NCBI RefSeq assembly: GCF_000524195.1
Contig: NW_020170415.1
Location: 216,310 to 280,309, forward strand
Direction of reading: 5' to 3'
DNA from: Echinococcus granulosus
Lineage: Eukaryota; Platyhelminthes; Cestoda; Cyclophyllidea; Taeniidae
DNA length: 64,000 bases
Positions within the stretch are counted from its first letter, which is position 1. The number at the start of each line of letters is the position of its first letter. Below, one piece after another: positions 23,120 through 35,135 of the stretch. The notes beneath the pieces are model-generated. The model ran no database searches. It was not told the origin of the DNA and worked only from the letters and a program-made list of their open reading frames with translations. The position numbers were made by a program, and so were the translations under genes.

Positions 23120-26100
23120 ATGCCGCATTTCAGCATGAATGTGGCAGCCCCTGCCATCGAGGGTCTTCCCGATGAACAACATACATCACCCGTCCGAAGA
23201 ACTTTTCTCCTTCTTATATTCTTCGAGTTCGTTCTCAGCTGGGCCCTGTGGCTGGTCTACGTTCGGGTACGCTAATTCGGTGCATCTATTCGTCTACTTC
23301 AACTGCTTTTGTTCCCTATAATTCTGACGAAAAGTCTTTTTTGAGTTTTAATCTTGTTACAATTTGTCAAAGAAGACCAGTCATGTTTTCTTATAACACT
23401 GTCTCCAATCACATTTGTCTCCGTCGTCACCTCTACGTGAAATGCTCCTTTGTGATTTATGATGACTGGTTCACGTGAGTCGTATCGCAGATCGGTTAGC
23501 TTTAAAACACCAACCGAGGTGTAAATTACTTCCGGTCTTTGGCTTTTAGGCGGTAGTCGGGTTGTTTAAACGTATCACGATTTGTCATATCAGAAAAATG
23601 AAACGTCTGGAGTGTGGCAGCTGCTTTCCTGATTCAAATGTTCTGTGAAATCGTTCGATCTGTTTTGAGGTGCATCCTCGGAGGTTATTAGATCAAGCAT
23701 AAGAGCAGTTATATAGTTGGAAATTGTTTAAGCTGTGCATTTTTGAGCCTTGAGGGCTTCCTATTGATATAGTTTAGACTAAATGGTGTGGTTGAAACCG
23801 CGCCCATACTCGATTCACGGTCTTTGAAAATGCGCCATTGCTATTAAAACATCACTCGGAGATTTATAGAATCGCACATTCTTGGTTACATGTTTACAGG
23901 GCTTAATTTATTCAGCCTGTTTGGGAATGATCCAAAGTTTGGGATCCAGACCTTCCTTGCACGATTTATGGAAAGCATTGTAAGCGAGTTTTTTCATATT
24001 AACATGATCAGGACGGCCTCTTGACACCCGTGCACGCCTTCGTAGCTTAGTAGTTGCGAAAGTACACACTGAAACCCTAAGTAACACGTGCTTAACTCCT
24101 TCTTCTAGACCCTCGGTAACTTTACCGAACAGATAAAGGATCAAGTTGTCAACATGCGATTTAACACATCACTCTTTGATGTGCAGGTACGTTTATTGAA
24201 AGGGCTTATTACTCTGCATCACGATGGATAAATGAGTGGCCAGTTTGTGGACATCTTTACTCATCTCATCTTTACATCTTTACTTTAGCTCACCAAGTGA
24301 CTAATGAGTATATCAATCTGCACCACTTGACCATCGTAAATGCGGGTTTCGGTCTCCCATTTTTTACCGGAGATGGATGTAGTCATTGCCGTTACGTTGC
24401 AAAACTTTGCCAACTAACGTTCATTAGAATCATTCAAATTCCGCACCTCTGCTTACATTAGAAATGACTTATGTCATGGGCATTAGCATGAGAAGAGCAT
24501 AATCCAAATTACACTGTATCCCTTGAAGTCCTTGCTCCCCAAATGTGACGTTTATGGAGAAATTGGGTTTCCCATTTTAAATCCTCTTCTTTTACATGAT
24601 TTAAATTTTCAACAAATTTATTTGCAGTACAGTCTATAAAATAAGGTTTTTATAAACATCGCTTTGTTTACAGGTTCGGGTTACTTTTGAATTACTCGTT
24701 CTAATGTTTTGCCATGCAAATTGGCTTTTTCATCGAAATCGCCCAACTCATTACCCATTGGTATTTGCAATCCCTGATGCACGAGGGATGTTTAAGTCGC
24801 AAGGCAAATTTCAGGTTAAAAGAGGAAAAATTTTCATAGAGTGAAGACCACATATCTTTTTCGGCATTGGCTCTAGCAACATTTATATGCTTGTCCCGGC
24901 GTTTGGCTAATGCCATAGCACTTTGTCAGTGCATCTGAATCTCGCTAAATTTTCGATCTTGTAAACGTTCGTTTTTGCGAGCGTCTGTGTTGTGCTTATA
25001 GCTGTCACGGAAAGATTCACTTCTTGTGTAAGTCAGCACCATGTTATGCGTTGATTGTAGAGAAATAGATGCTCCACGTTCTGAGTTGAATGTCTACAGG
25101 ACTTAGCGTTGTGTTGTGAGCTGGGCACAAGAGCGTCATCTCCGTGATCGTCACTGACTCACAGGCGTACGGACAGTCGTTTGAAGGGCTTACACCTCTC
25201 AATTTGAATGCCTTCCTATGGGGCAGCTGAGAGTTTTATCACTTTATCGTACCGTGCTTGAAGTCTTTTGCACTTGTAGAGATCGCAAGGCTTGCAAAAA
25301 TTCTTCGTTCACTAAAAGCTTCATCATGGCGCACTGTTTTATGAACGTGCAGTCATAACAACTGTTGCCTGGCTTCTTGGTTAAGAGTGTGTGGCCTAGA
25401 CTAGTCTACGATACATGCGTCGGCTAACTCCAATGGGACACACTTGCCGTTCACTACTGCGTTTAACACCGCTACGGTCGCAAGCTTGCGCTCTGATATT
25501 CCTCTCTACTTCTAGATTATAGGTACCAGCCGCTTCTTCTTTCTCGAAGTGGCCTACGGAGCGTACATGACCAGCTATCGATGGCCCGCTGCGGTGAGTT
25601 GCTTTCTCCAACGTCTTTTTCTCTCAAACCGGCATCTTAAGTCTGTCCTCATTAAACGATCCTTAATTATAATCGAGATTTTCTGGTACATTGAAATTTT
25701 ACGACATATGCTCTCATCAATCACTACCACTTTTAAGTACAAATTATGGAAACGATTTGACCACGTCAACAACGGGAGCTTCCCTATACTGCCCGGCAGC
25801 GGAATTACGAAAGAGCTTTTCACATTCTCATAGATAGTAAGTGAATTCAATAAGTAGCACGTTCAATGTCAGGGAGACTTATTAATTATTAAACAACTTT
25901 CCCTGGATGGATACCGTAGGTGTTTCCAGTGTATTTTTGTTTTCCGATCTGTCATGATCGGCTTAATCTCGGCTGCTTACTCACCCTCATCCCCTGCAAT
26001 GCATTGACTTATCCGGCCTTACGATACCACAATGGATGAAATTTCATCACTACCACCACTAGGACTTTTGGTAAATCAGTTATTTCTGCACTTTTGGCCA

Positions 26101-29100
26101 ACATCTTTTTGGATGGCCATGATTATCAAAGGGAATGGTGAAATCCTTGCATAGTCCCGAGGTCTCAACTTTAATACATTTTAAGCCAGCGTCACATGTA
26201 ACCAATGCTCCGATCTTGCTTGAGTCCGGTGTCACAAATACACGATGTGGGTTTCTTATCAGTTTATGATAATTACTTAGGATAGATGGAGGATGTTTTT
26301 GGTGTAAAAGTAATGCCACCATCCTTTTCTGAGCAGCAGTTGAACTGATCGGTTCGGTAGTGAAAGCATTAACGTCATATTAGGGGAACAAAACATCTTC
26401 TGTGCGGGGCCTCTAACATAGACCCTGTTAGGGAGCGTTTAAAAAATTGGACAATTTTGTACCCACTCTGAATGGGAACTGGACTACTTGCCTCTACATT
26501 AGAGCAATAAAACATCTGAACTGTGGTGGTCGATTTTTCTCTGAGAGCCTGAAGTTAGGTCTTGCGTTTTTAGGTATCCACAGCTGTTACGACAGCGTAT
26601 ATGATTGCGAAGTGTATAATGTTTGTGGTGAGTGATAATTCACTTTTTTGAAATCTTTGTCTCCTTGTGTCATTTGGATTTTCTTTGTGAAAATGTGCAG
26701 CCTCTCATCTCCTTATTTTTTATTCTTAACATGTGTTAGCCTTAACACATTCCTTAACGGCCTCTAGTTCTCGTCTCAACACGATAACATTGGCTTGTGC
26801 TATGCGGAGCTCATTCTGCCCATCGTTATGGTCTGGCTGTTCACCCTTTTTCTGGAATGTCGTGTTCTCCCCCAGGAGAGGATGGCTAAACGAAGTATGT
26901 GCCCTTTGTTTCCCTTGTCATGTCTACCTTACTTTGCCAGCACTTCCTTTTCCATTCACGCACATTTGGTCCTGGAAATTGATGTCACCTGCCTGAGTGG
27001 GGGGGGGGGGGTGAAACCTATGGAAATGTGGGTGAAGACTGTTGCGTTGCTTGTTTTCACGCAGTATGGTAGCATATAATTTGGTACCCTTACGCTGTTC
27101 TGTGATGGTCGCAACTAATTAGGCTGAAAATTTCCTGATATGAAAATCCATGTTCTTAGGGCTAGATGGGGCGGTTTTTTTTCCAATCTTTCCCATTCTT
27201 TCAATTCGAAACTAGATTCTGTTCATTTGCATGAAGTGACTATTTTTGTCACCGAACTTTCTGCAAATGCTGCATAACGAGTTTTGCCAGAAGCTTCTAC
27301 AGCTCCACAACTGAGTTAAGCTCGATTTGTGCGACAAGCTCGGGATGCAGTAAGGATTACTGTATTGATAGGCTGAAACACATTAATGCTTTGTAATATT
27401 GATAAACAATTGCGCTCATTTTAGAAGGACAAATTGAAAGCCATTTCAGCGAAACCTTACCACAAATTTCATGAATGTTCAGGATCACCCAATTCATACA
27501 CATGTTGGTGTTATCTGAAGTGGCATTGTGTCACATTACCTAAGTTGTTTTAAGTCCAGAAGGTCAACTATGAAGATGTGGAAGATTGGTAGCATGGGGG
27601 GTGATATTAATAGTGCTTCATGCTGCCATCGGGAGGGCCGAGTCGCCAGAGATTGAAAAGGTTTACGTTTGAAATAAACCTCTTTTGGTGAAACTTTAGT
27701 TGTCAACTCTTACCAGCGGATGAACCCGGACTACCTCTCTGCTATCGAGGTGCAATCGGCACACTTTGCCTCCATTCGTCATTGGGCTACCAGGGCAGCC
27801 ACCTCACGCGGTGTTGGCAGCATCTACGAGTCCCCTGAGGGTAGGAGCCTAATTGTTTCTGTTAAACTCATTGAGATGCGAGAGCTTAAATTTGGCAATT
27901 ATCTAGTGCACAAAAAGGCACTAGCAATCGTATTCTCTCTAACTAGCGGCTTTACTACCACCGGTGATTGAGTCGCCATGTCAATTAACTAATATAGTTT
28001 ACTAACTTGATGGTGAATCACTTAAATTTGGCAATCTCTTCTGGAAGCAGTTTTATCTTGATGTGTAGAAATAAGGCTCTGTTGTGGTAGACAAGTACCA
28101 GAAATTGATTACATAAACGTAGGGCTTTGATTTATTTGGTGTCACTGGTGGTTCAGCTTCACTGGGCTGTCTTACTGTGATTCACGCCTTCGGTTTCAGC
28201 GTAAATGGAAAGTTATCAGGAGTTGGGTAGTTTAACATGCAGTCAGCAATCACTTCCCTCCACTAGCGGCTTAATGAGTATCACAAGTTCAATTGTGAAT
28301 TGGAACTGATACCCCATATGGTATATTGTTCTGATCTAAAAGAGCCAAAAATTTCTTCAAATGAGCAGATTTCAAATTATTTGGCTTTGTCCTAGAAATT
28401 TAGTAATTTGGAAGTTGAAAGCAAAGCCTTATCTACCAAAAAAGGAGTAGGAATTGTTTTCTTGAACACGGAGGCTGAGTTAGTTTCGCTAAGCTCTGCC
28501 ACGTTAGCGGATTTTATTCATTCCTATGGGAAGTAGGACTTTAATCTTGGTGATGGCACTTCGCCTTTATTAAACTTGTCTATTTTAAAATGGTTTCCAT
28601 AAAATATCTTTGGGAATGTAACACGGGTTAATCTTGATCAGAAAAAGCGCGTACAAGTCCAGCCGTTCCAAATATTTACCAGGATTGAAAAGAGGAGGGT
28701 AGGTGACATAGGCTGAGTTATGGGCACCACGAAACTAGTTAAAGCAAATAAAATTATGCTGCAGCACTCTTAGGATTCGCTTCCATAACGTTATCTGCCC
28801 ACAATTCGTCACCATGATGTGGGTACTCTAGTTTAAAACAAAAATATGAGAAGTTCACGCAGATTAATATGGTTTCTATGGAGCTGTAGTATTTGGAGCA
28901 TGCACAAAGTTATCGATAACAGCGGCAATGGGAAAACTGTACGGGAAAGTGTGTAGCAAAATGCTAGTAGGGAAGCATTCATCAGAATTATCACTAAACA
29001 GATAAAATAGCATTAGATTTTATCCCGATGACCTTGGGAACGTGGTTAGTGTTGACTACCGTAGCGTATTCAAAATGACATTTGGGACTTTTTCCTTTTC

Positions 29101-32100
29101 GACCCTTTTCTGGCCTTCACAAATGCTTTCAATAGGCGTCAATTTCTTTGGTTCACGAAACAAAAACACATGGAACATTAGTAGCACGGTCATTGGAGAA
29201 TGTAGCGCTCTTATCAACCAAAGCCTGAGTGAATTTACCGTTTTTTCCTCTTGTAGGCTCTCTGATTAATGACGTGGAGTCCTTGCTTAGTGTCTCGAAA
29301 TACAATTCCGGAGGCACCAACGATGCACCTGTAGATGTGGGTTTGTAATCTACCTCTTGGATAATGTTCATTGCCAGCATCATAAGCAAATTGACTAATG
29401 AAATTCATGGAAACCTCTAGGTTTATAGTTAGAGATCATCGCTATCCTAAAAATCCTTTCTTTAGGTTTAAGCAGCGCCGAGTAGCCCTGAAGACAGTAG
29501 TGCTACAGTTCATTGTGAGCGAAATGATGGTTTTTTGTCGTAGGCATTCCAAGGGTGTGTTACTGCTTCGCATGGTCAAATTCAACTGCTGACTCTCGGT
29601 TTTTGGTACTTCATTACATCGGTTGATTGTTAGAAGGCGTTACCACCTAGGGGACTTCTCCTAAGGTGTGCCAGTGTTACCGGCATGGTGTTCCTTTTGC
29701 TGCCTCATTGCAATAGAGAGTTGGGGTTTTGTTATTACTCCTCTTTTTAGGTAGCAGCTCTTTTGACCAGGGCAGAGGATTTGCGCCGAAGTGCCTGGGA
29801 TGTCTTTGAAGACGTGGCGTGGAACGAAGTCTCTTCATCCTCCCTCATCAAATCTGGGTATTTTATCACTTCCGCTAACCTCCACGGCTTCAGTCAGAGA
29901 GTCTTCCGCTTGGACGTGAGTTATGGACATCCCTTAGCAACGTCCTTAAGGCATTAGTTTAATGGTAGTTGAGGATTTCGTAGCTCAAACAGTAGAATTG
30001 TGAGGGATTTACCCCGAATAACTGATGTACAACAAATGGCAATCAACTCAAACGGCTTGATTGCCGTGACTGAGTTCATAGAACACTTTTACTAACAAAT
30101 GATTAATTAGATACTTATTACTAAGCAGTAACAGTTTTGTCACTGTAATTTCATTTAAAAATGCTTGAAGGATTTTTGTTCCGATTGCACAACCAAGCTG
30201 CTTCTTAATTGCCAAAAGAAGTAAGGAAAAAAAACAAACGAGTCTATTAAACTTTTAGCCTGCGTTAGCCACTTATATATACAAATGGTTGAGGTGTATT
30301 CATTTACTAAAAATTTCTCATCTTATTTTTTCCAAAGGCAATCCTTCATGCACGGGTCAAGACCATTTTCAACGACCTCGTTCATGGAATCGAGTTTTCG
30401 CCGCTCTGGAACTCAACAGTCTGCTCCGCAAGGGTACATGTTTAAGGCATTTTCCACCCTCCTCCCTTTTTGACATTTGGCCTTTTGAATTATCTATCCT
30501 TTTTCCCATCTCCACTCAGTGTCTGCAAAAGTTTCCCCATGAGGATCTGGATATTGTCCACCTCGTGACCAAAGAAGTTCTGGGAGGCCTCATAAAGTCA
30601 AGGTGTGTGCTCTCCTTTTTTCCCTCTTATCTTTCACAAATTTCTACCCATTTGAAACATTCTGGTCGTCGGATTTACTTTATTAGTTGAATTGCTTATT
30701 TTTCTGAAGTACTACGCTTGGATGTCGGTATCGTTCCCACAGTCTAAGCATTTTCCTGCTTCCCAGAGGTTTCCTCATCGAGTTATCTTCCCGTTGCAAA
30801 ATCAGTGGATTATAGACAGCTCAAAGCAAAATACATTAAATGTTACATGAGAATAATAAATAACCTGAAACGCAGCAGCCTGCTTTCCTTTGAGACCAAT
30901 AGTGGAAGTACTGATTAACTTTCCGTAGAACACGAAAATTGACTTGACCTCAATGCCCCTTCTGCTGTAAGTATCCGTATAGTTATTCGTCCACGACAGA
31001 AATCGTCTTCAGCGATGTTTAGATTTGGTGTCTGGTATCAAATTTCGCGTTCTTCTGGATTGGATCCGCTAACCGCTGTCGGCAGCGTGGTGTCTGACAT
31101 TCCCCCGCTAAAATGTACGAGTCTAGAAAGAGACTTTAGGATACAGAAGAACCGGTGGATTGTCGCGAGAAATGCCATGATAGCACGGACAGAGTGATGT
31201 ATAACGTTGACCAGCCACCTCCGCTAGGTCGATCGGATTCTTGGCCGCTGCGACCCCAACTGGGCACCAAAAAATGGACCCTGGTGCAGAGGATTTCACC
31301 GTCCCGAGTCAGAGCACGAAGAATTCCCAAAACCCTTTTCTGAGTAACTTTTGAATAGCCTCGATTCAAACGAGAGTATCAGCACATGTAGTACATCATC
31401 ACCGAAATTTGGCCAGAGACAGACATATGAGAACACCTTCCCCAGGTTTTTTTCAAACAAAGCAGATCTAATGCGAAAGAGGGGTTATAAATTTTCCAGG
31501 AATGTAAATGATGGAAAAGTGGAGGTGGAAATGTTTCTGGACTCGTAAACAAATCTACCAATTTTGTCCTGTTATACAATAAGCCTCAAATAGACTTAAC
31601 TTGTACGATTCCGTTTAGTATGATAGTGATTCTTCAGTGCTGCTCTCTTCTTTAGAGACTTTGTGGTGCTGAGAGCGTGGGGTGTCAAGGATGACATCAG
31701 CTACGTCGCCTCCTCTTCCGTTACCTTTCCCAAGTGTCCGCCCTCTGACGAGTGTGTCCGGTAGGTAGCTCCTTTTCCCCCACCTCTTCAAAATACAGCT
31801 GGAATGGTGATGGTGTGGTTCGGCTGTTTTCCTGGATGGATTGAGTTGACTTAGCTTGCTCATTTTTATTTCACTGACAATATCGTATTCGTTTAGGATA
31901 TGGTTTTCTTAGTCTTTACACTCCTTTTTATTTTCAACCAAATGAAGGAATCTATTTATAGTCTAAAGGATAAATATATGTCCTTGAGGATAAAGGTGAC
32001 AACATTTTGGAGGTGCTCAAGCACTCCAAGTACAGTTCTTCATCATTTGGCAGTCACAATCGGTTCAACTCAAAGCGATCATTAGGAACTGGGGCATTAC

Positions 32101-34910
32101 ATGCTTGATGACTCCAAACTGTTAGCGGTCTGATTTCGGTCGGAGGCAATGGATTAAATGTTTGTTACTTGACCTAGGAACACTCTTTTCAAGTGTATAT
32201 CTTTAAATGCATATTTGGGAGTGGCTTTTTGACCTCCCCATTTCTGCTTCCTGTTTGCTTTCCAGGGCTGAACAGCTCATCAATGCGATGTTCCTCCAGC
32301 CGACTGGGAGCGTTTGCCACCTTGTTTGTATCACCTGCTGCGATCTGAAGGTAACCGCCTTCCCTACTTCATTTGCTTTCATTTTCTACACTGTCTTATC
32401 TAGTTTCATGGTAATATATTTGAATGCATTGGTATTTTAGCATTCGGTTGCATTACACACGCATCAGGGCATTTTTATTTACCGATCCCTGATGGAAGCT
32501 AAAGCAACCTAAATAACTGGAGATCTTGTAAAAGGGATTAAACGAATCAAGTCATTGTACGTAATGCCTTCTTTCGATTTGAATCTGGAATTTTTTTCAA
32601 AAATGGGTTAGCGGATTGGATGTTGGGTATGTAGTGGTAATTTCCATTCTGACTCTTGGCCACTCCTTTTTCCTCCGTCTAAGTATTGTCTTTTCACCGG
32701 AGCACACGTCGAACTCTTGTCCTAACCAAAACACCCAACTCCTAAAAAGCAAGCTATGCGATTTCCTAGATTTTGTAGCATGCATGTTCACGGTGATACT
32801 TCACGAGTGGGCGATAAAATTGACTGGAATTTCATGCTTTAATTGTGTTCTGCTAAAGGTTTGGCTTCATACATTAAAATGGAAAGTTCTAAGCCCGTTA
32901 TATAAAGATTTTTTTTACTGAAGAAAAATTATTCCTTGTTGTGACTTGTTTTTGTCGAAAGAGTGTTTGGACTAATCTCCGGCCAAATAAATGGAACTTC
33001 TTTTGAGCAATAGATGTGTTTGTTTATTTGGCATTTACAAAAAGTAAGCATAAACACTGTCTCCAACAATTTATGCTATACTCTTTGTGGTTATTACGCC
33101 TTGTTTTGTGATTACTTCTTGCTTTGTCTTCCAGGCAGCTTTGCTCCTGGAAAGCACCGACGAGCGAAGAGTCTGCACTCACTTCTAATATAACCTAAAA
33201 TATTACAACTTGTTCGCTACTCGATTAAGGCGTTCTATTCCAACAAGCCTAATCTCGATCATGCATAAAACGCGAGGCAGACCCGAATACGTTTTCAGGC
33301 TATCAATGCGTTTCTGCCACCAGTATTGGCAGGGGGTTATTAGCTGTCGCGCTCTTATGCGCGCAATTTATTTCATTTTGTTGTTTCAGATGTCTTAATG
33401 CAAGCCTTTCAGCAGGGTCGGTGGTTTCATACACAGTGACCTATTACTTTGGGTCTTTTTAAGCTACTCTAAAGGGCGGAAGCGTTTCCAGATATTACCA
33501 ATTTCGCGACTTCCTCATTTGTAGGCATGGAACACTGATTGAGAAAAGTGCGAAACTTTTTTTAAACAGCTTTTATCAGCCAGTCTCTATTTCACTGGTG
33601 GGATGAAAAGTAGGAATAATTAGGGGTGTATTCTCCTAAATTGCTCGTAGATCAGCATTAAGTTTTAGTATTTTCCTCCTCGTCAGTGCCAACAGACTAC
33701 TCTTATCATTTTCACCATCAATGTCTCAGGGGGACACCGATCTAATATGGCGCCCTGGTTCAGCTGCTCTTACAAAGCTTAAGATTAAGCATCCTCAAGC
33801 CAAGAACCTTATACGCCTGCTTTATTGTTATAACCTTTGTTAATTTGTTTAGAACACGATTTGACACAAACACAGTCAACATTAACTGTGGTGACAAGCC
33901 TGGAGAGTTCCCTCAACACAGATTATTTGCAGTCTTCAAGTAGTACCAACCCATCTACTTCCACTCACCAATAAATTGGTATCAGGGCTTAACATTTCCA
34001 CTTTTCAGGTATGGTACTTGCTTCCGCAATCGTAAATACGCTTTGTACCGCATCTTCTTGTTTGTCTTAAAATTTGATCCGAAGCGAAGGAGTGAAGGCT
34101 TCACTCCTTTGTGGAGTCACCCCTGACTATGCTTATGTTACCTATCCCAGTTTTTAACTAACACTTGGAGAACTTTGACTCGCAGTGCTTTGTCAGTGCG
34201 TCTGAACCACGCTAGGGCAACTAGCTTTGTTTATTTTCGTCACTGGACAAAAATAGAAAGGCGTCTTGAAGTCCAGTGTGCGCTAACTTTGTAGAATTGT
34301 AGACTTCCATGCTGATTGTCGGGAGTCAGATGCTCCGCGCTCTGAATTGAATGTCTAACAGGGCTGACTGCTGTGTTGCGGACCGACAACGAAAGCACCA
34401 CCACCGTGATCGTTACTGATCCACAGACGCGGTCGATCTGAAGAGTCGCTTTATCGTGCCATGCTTGAAGTCTTTTGACCTTCTAGACATCGCGGGGATT
34501 GAAGAGGTTTCCTATTTACCAAAAACTACATCATGACACCTTGTCTCATGAACACACATTCATAGCAACTGTTGTCAGGCATCTTGATTGATGGCGTCCA
34601 GCCTGGATTGGTCGTTGATATGCCCCATCCACAATTGCTCGGAATAGGACCGGCTTGCCATCTTTAGACCATCAAAAATCAAATAAGTGTAGTGCTAATT
34701 GCCCTACTTCTATTTTTGCATTTCCAGGGTTGGTTTTCAAGCCAAGTTGTGGCAAGGGGAATACAAGTCTCCCTCAACTCCCTCTATCAAGCCCTCCAAA
34801 AACGCGCCATCTCGTTGAGTGCCGGTGTGGAGGACTTTGATGAGCCTCTGGTCCCCCGGCCATCCCCTTTGCCACCCCGGCAGCGCCCAATACTCGATGA
34901 GGCCTGCTAA
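23120..34910 (+). CDS. STARD3: StAR-related lipid transfer protein 3 (STARD3/MLN64-like), 13 exons, complete
   Basis: A late-endosomal cholesterol-binding membrane protein. Exons: 23120-23266, 24109-24186, 25516-25593, 26574-26627, 26768-26894, 27700-27840, 29257-29340, 29755-29915, 30338-30433, 30520-30602, 31656-31760, 32266-32350, 34728-34910. All introns are GT-AG, phases agree at every junction, and the coding sum is 1,422 bp (473 aa plus stop). Human STARD3 is 445 aa. Exons 1-5 encode the four-helix MENTAL domain, with conserved VRRTF at its start, FNTSLFD, and LECRVLPQE at its end. Exons 6-7 form a linker with IYESPE where human STARD3 has its FFAT-type VAP-binding motif. Exons 8-13 encode the START domain: PLWNSTV, LGGLIKSRDFVVLR and a closing amphipathic helix. 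The gene ends 225 bp from the stop of the convergent RASEF-like gene. Confidence 0.92.
24918..25412 (+). repeat. Unclassified 0.45-kb dispersed repeat, copy A (STARD3 intron 2)
   Basis: This aligns in the same order and orientation with 34182-34622. Shared blocks include 'ctttgtcagtgc', 'atgctccacg/cgctctga', 'ccgtgatcgt', 'gcttgaagtcttttg', 'catcatg' and 'caactgttg'. It shows no LTRs, terminal inverted repeats, poly-A tail or coding capacity that I can see. It ends about 104 bp before the acceptor of exon 3. Confidence 0.6.
26999..27011 (+). repeat. Poly-G run in STARD3 intron 5
   Basis: A run of about 12-13 guanines about 105 bp downstream of the exon 5 donor. It is prone to length error in assembly and could form a local quadruplex-like structure with neighbouring G runs. 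Confidence 0.6.
29755..34910 (+). other. STARD3: START domain exons of the STARD3-like gene
   Basis: Exons 8-13 (29755-29915, 30338-30433, 30520-30602, 31656-31760, 32266-32350, 34728-34910) encode a START lipid-binding fold of about 200 residues. Landmarks are FRLDAILHARVKTIFNDLV (first helix and strand), SPLWNSTV (matching VLWNKTV of human STARD3), GGLIKSRDFVVLR (matching GGVVSPRDFVNVR) and the last helix around GWFSSQVVARGIQVSL. The basic residue corresponding to human Arg351 is kept. The residue corresponding to human Asp332 is Leu in the motif IVHLVTKEV. The tail after the last helix is Pro-rich. Confidence 0.85.
34182..34622 (+). repeat. Unclassified 0.45-kb dispersed repeat, copy B (STARD3 intron 12)
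   Basis: This is the partner of copy A at 24918-25412, in the same orientation and in another intron of the same gene. It lies about 105 bp before the acceptor of the last exon. Similarity is moderate, with small indels, so both copies are old. Confidence 0.6.
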
Positions 34911-35135
34911 TGCCGCTTCCTCTCCCTCCTCTCTGTACATAGTTATTCTTTTTTGGATCTTCTAACTTTCTTACATTGCACACGTGATCTTTTGCTTTTT
35001 AAAACTTCGCGAAATCGCTTAAGAAAAGGCTCAGAGGGTTTTGATGAAATCATTCTTTTATACACAATGGGAGAAGGTGTCAATGAGGCAGGAATAGTGA
35101 AGCGTTTTTTTTCTCTGGCGTGACTCTGACTATGT

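Noticed and set aside
29257..29760. Alternative STARD3 exon 8 start at 29751
   Set aside because: Starting there from phase 1 gives an early stop. Using the AG at 29753-29754 (exon from 29755) keeps the frame and the START-domain match.
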